Shown: positions 63,400-64,000 of the stretch, piece by piece
Numbering within the stretch: the first letter of the stretch is position 1
How the letters are laid out: every line of letters begins with the position of its first letter
Assembly: GCA_018697195.1 (NCBI GenBank)
Contig: CM031879.1
Span: 31,627,427 to 31,691,426 of the forward strand
DNA length: 64,000 bases
From: Certhia americana
Taxonomy: Eukaryota > Chordata > Aves > Passeriformes > Certhiidae
Reading direction: 5' to 3'
Position numbers and translations under genes: made by a program
The notes under the pieces: model-generated
Told to the model about the DNA's origin: nothing
Databases searched by the model: none
Seen by the model: only the letters and a program-made list of their open reading frames with translations

Positions 63400-64000
63400 C
63401 TGAGCGCTCTCCTGCGCTTGTCCAGCCCCGAGGAGGGGAGAAAGGATGTCACCAGACAGTTACTAGAGGGGTGGCTGTCAGCCAAAGTGCAAGACCTTGT
63501 GGGAGGAGTGGGACCGGAGGAAATGCCCAAGTTGCACGTGAAGCCCAGGTGTGAACGTTTTCTTTGCGGGACGCACAGACAGGGGGGTCCTCCCCGGCCT
63601 TTGTGGCCATCTCCTTGTTGCTACAGCGGAGGAGCGCCTAACCACGGCTCGCACAGGAGAGGACCGAACACCGGCGGAGGGCGAGGGCTGTGCTGGACAT
63701 CCTTCCTACGGGGTCTAGGAAGAGGTGCAGCCTGCCACGCTCATAGGAAGAACAATGTCGGGGCAGGGCTCTCCGCAAGGTCATTCCCCGTGCCGTCACC
63801 CTCGCGGCAGGACAGCTCCGACCCGCTGTCGGGTTACGCCGCCCACAATCTGACGGCGGCGGAGCCGTCTCGCGAGGCGGCGGGCCGGCTCGGCGATGGC
63901 AGCTCCTGCCGGTGCGGCCGCTGGGCCGGCGGGGCACCCGCGCTCCGTGGGGCGCGCTCCGGGCGGCCCCGGCCCCGCCGCCGCCTTTGTTCGGCGGTGC
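63400..64000. promoter_or_regulatory. CpG island at right edge (promoter candidate)
   Basis: CpG-dense, GC-rich sequence begins near GAGCGCTCTCCTGCGC and strengthens to the window edge. It contains a CACGTG E-box at 63535-63540 and a GGCCATCTCC (63605-63614) that on the minus strand loosely resembles a YY1 site. No TATA box is evident. The ATG at 63896 suggests plus-strand transcription out of the window, although a divergent minus-strand transcript is possible. Confidence 0.8.
63896..64000 (+). CDS. Putative start of a gene, 5'-partial coding exon, runs off window
   Basis: The ATG has G at -3 and G at +4 (GCGATGG), and an in-frame TGA lies 45 bp upstream at 63851-63853, so this is the first ATG of its frame. 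The frame stays open for 35 codons to the window edge. The peptide begins MAAPAGAAAGPAGHPR, is very rich in Ala, Gly and Pro, and turns towards a Phe-Val-Arg-Arg-Cys end. Such low-complexity N-termini are typical of vertebrate first exons in CpG islands. I do not recognise the protein and no domain is reached. GC-rich DNA keeps frames open by chance, so confidence is moderate. Confidence 0.4.
   Translation, partial: MAAPAGAAAGPAGHPRSVGRAPGGPGPAAAFVRRC

Overview
This window looks like nuclear DNA of a bird. It is about 60% A+T, strongly CpG-depleted outside a few islands, and carries several 3'-end copies of chicken-repeat-1 (CR1) LINEs. It also holds an LTR fragment of a common avian endogenous-retrovirus type, old MIR-like SINE remnants and ordinary microsatellites. 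There is nothing prokaryotic or plasmid-like in it. I found no exon that I recognise from a known protein family. Almost all of the window reads as intergenic or intronic sequence, and I did not find a new multi-gene system.

Layout. Positions 1-11.6 kb are unique non-coding DNA with a (GGAT)n array, a (TACA)n(CA)n array, an (AT)n array and a diverged MIR-like SINE. At 11.6-12.35 kb a CR1 tail abuts an isolated CpG island that contains a 36-bp minisatellite. From 12.35 to 30.9 kb there is AT-rich DNA with CR1 copies at 13.9-14.3 kb (minus), 25.1-25.8 kb (plus) and 27.3-27.9 kb (minus), an LTR fragment at 15.55 kb, a 200-bp GAAA tract at 17.5 kb, and a 12-bp perfect hairpin at 18.45 kb.

The main regulatory landmark is a CpG-island complex at 30.9-33.65 kb. 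It has a perfect NF-E2/MAF-type site, an E-box and a G-quadruplex motif. It also has a candidate short transcript unit: a possible donor at 32,364, a strong acceptor at 33,408, a 49-codon ORF and an AATAAA signal at 33,978. From 34 to 63.4 kb the DNA is again non-coding, with MIR-like remnants and degenerate palindromic (fold-back) repeats at 37.06-37.25 kb and 60.15-60.48 kb, plus a possible third at 55.1 kb.

The last 600 bp (63.4-64.0 kb) is a second strong CpG island. At 63,896 a well-placed ATG, with an in-frame stop 45 bp upstream, opens an Ala/Gly/Pro-rich reading frame that runs off the right edge. This is the best candidate in the window for the start of a protein-coding gene, but I cannot name it. 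The two strong islands suggest promoters about 31 kb apart; whether they belong to one gene (alternative promoters), two genes, or a gene plus a lncRNA cannot be decided from this sequence alone.
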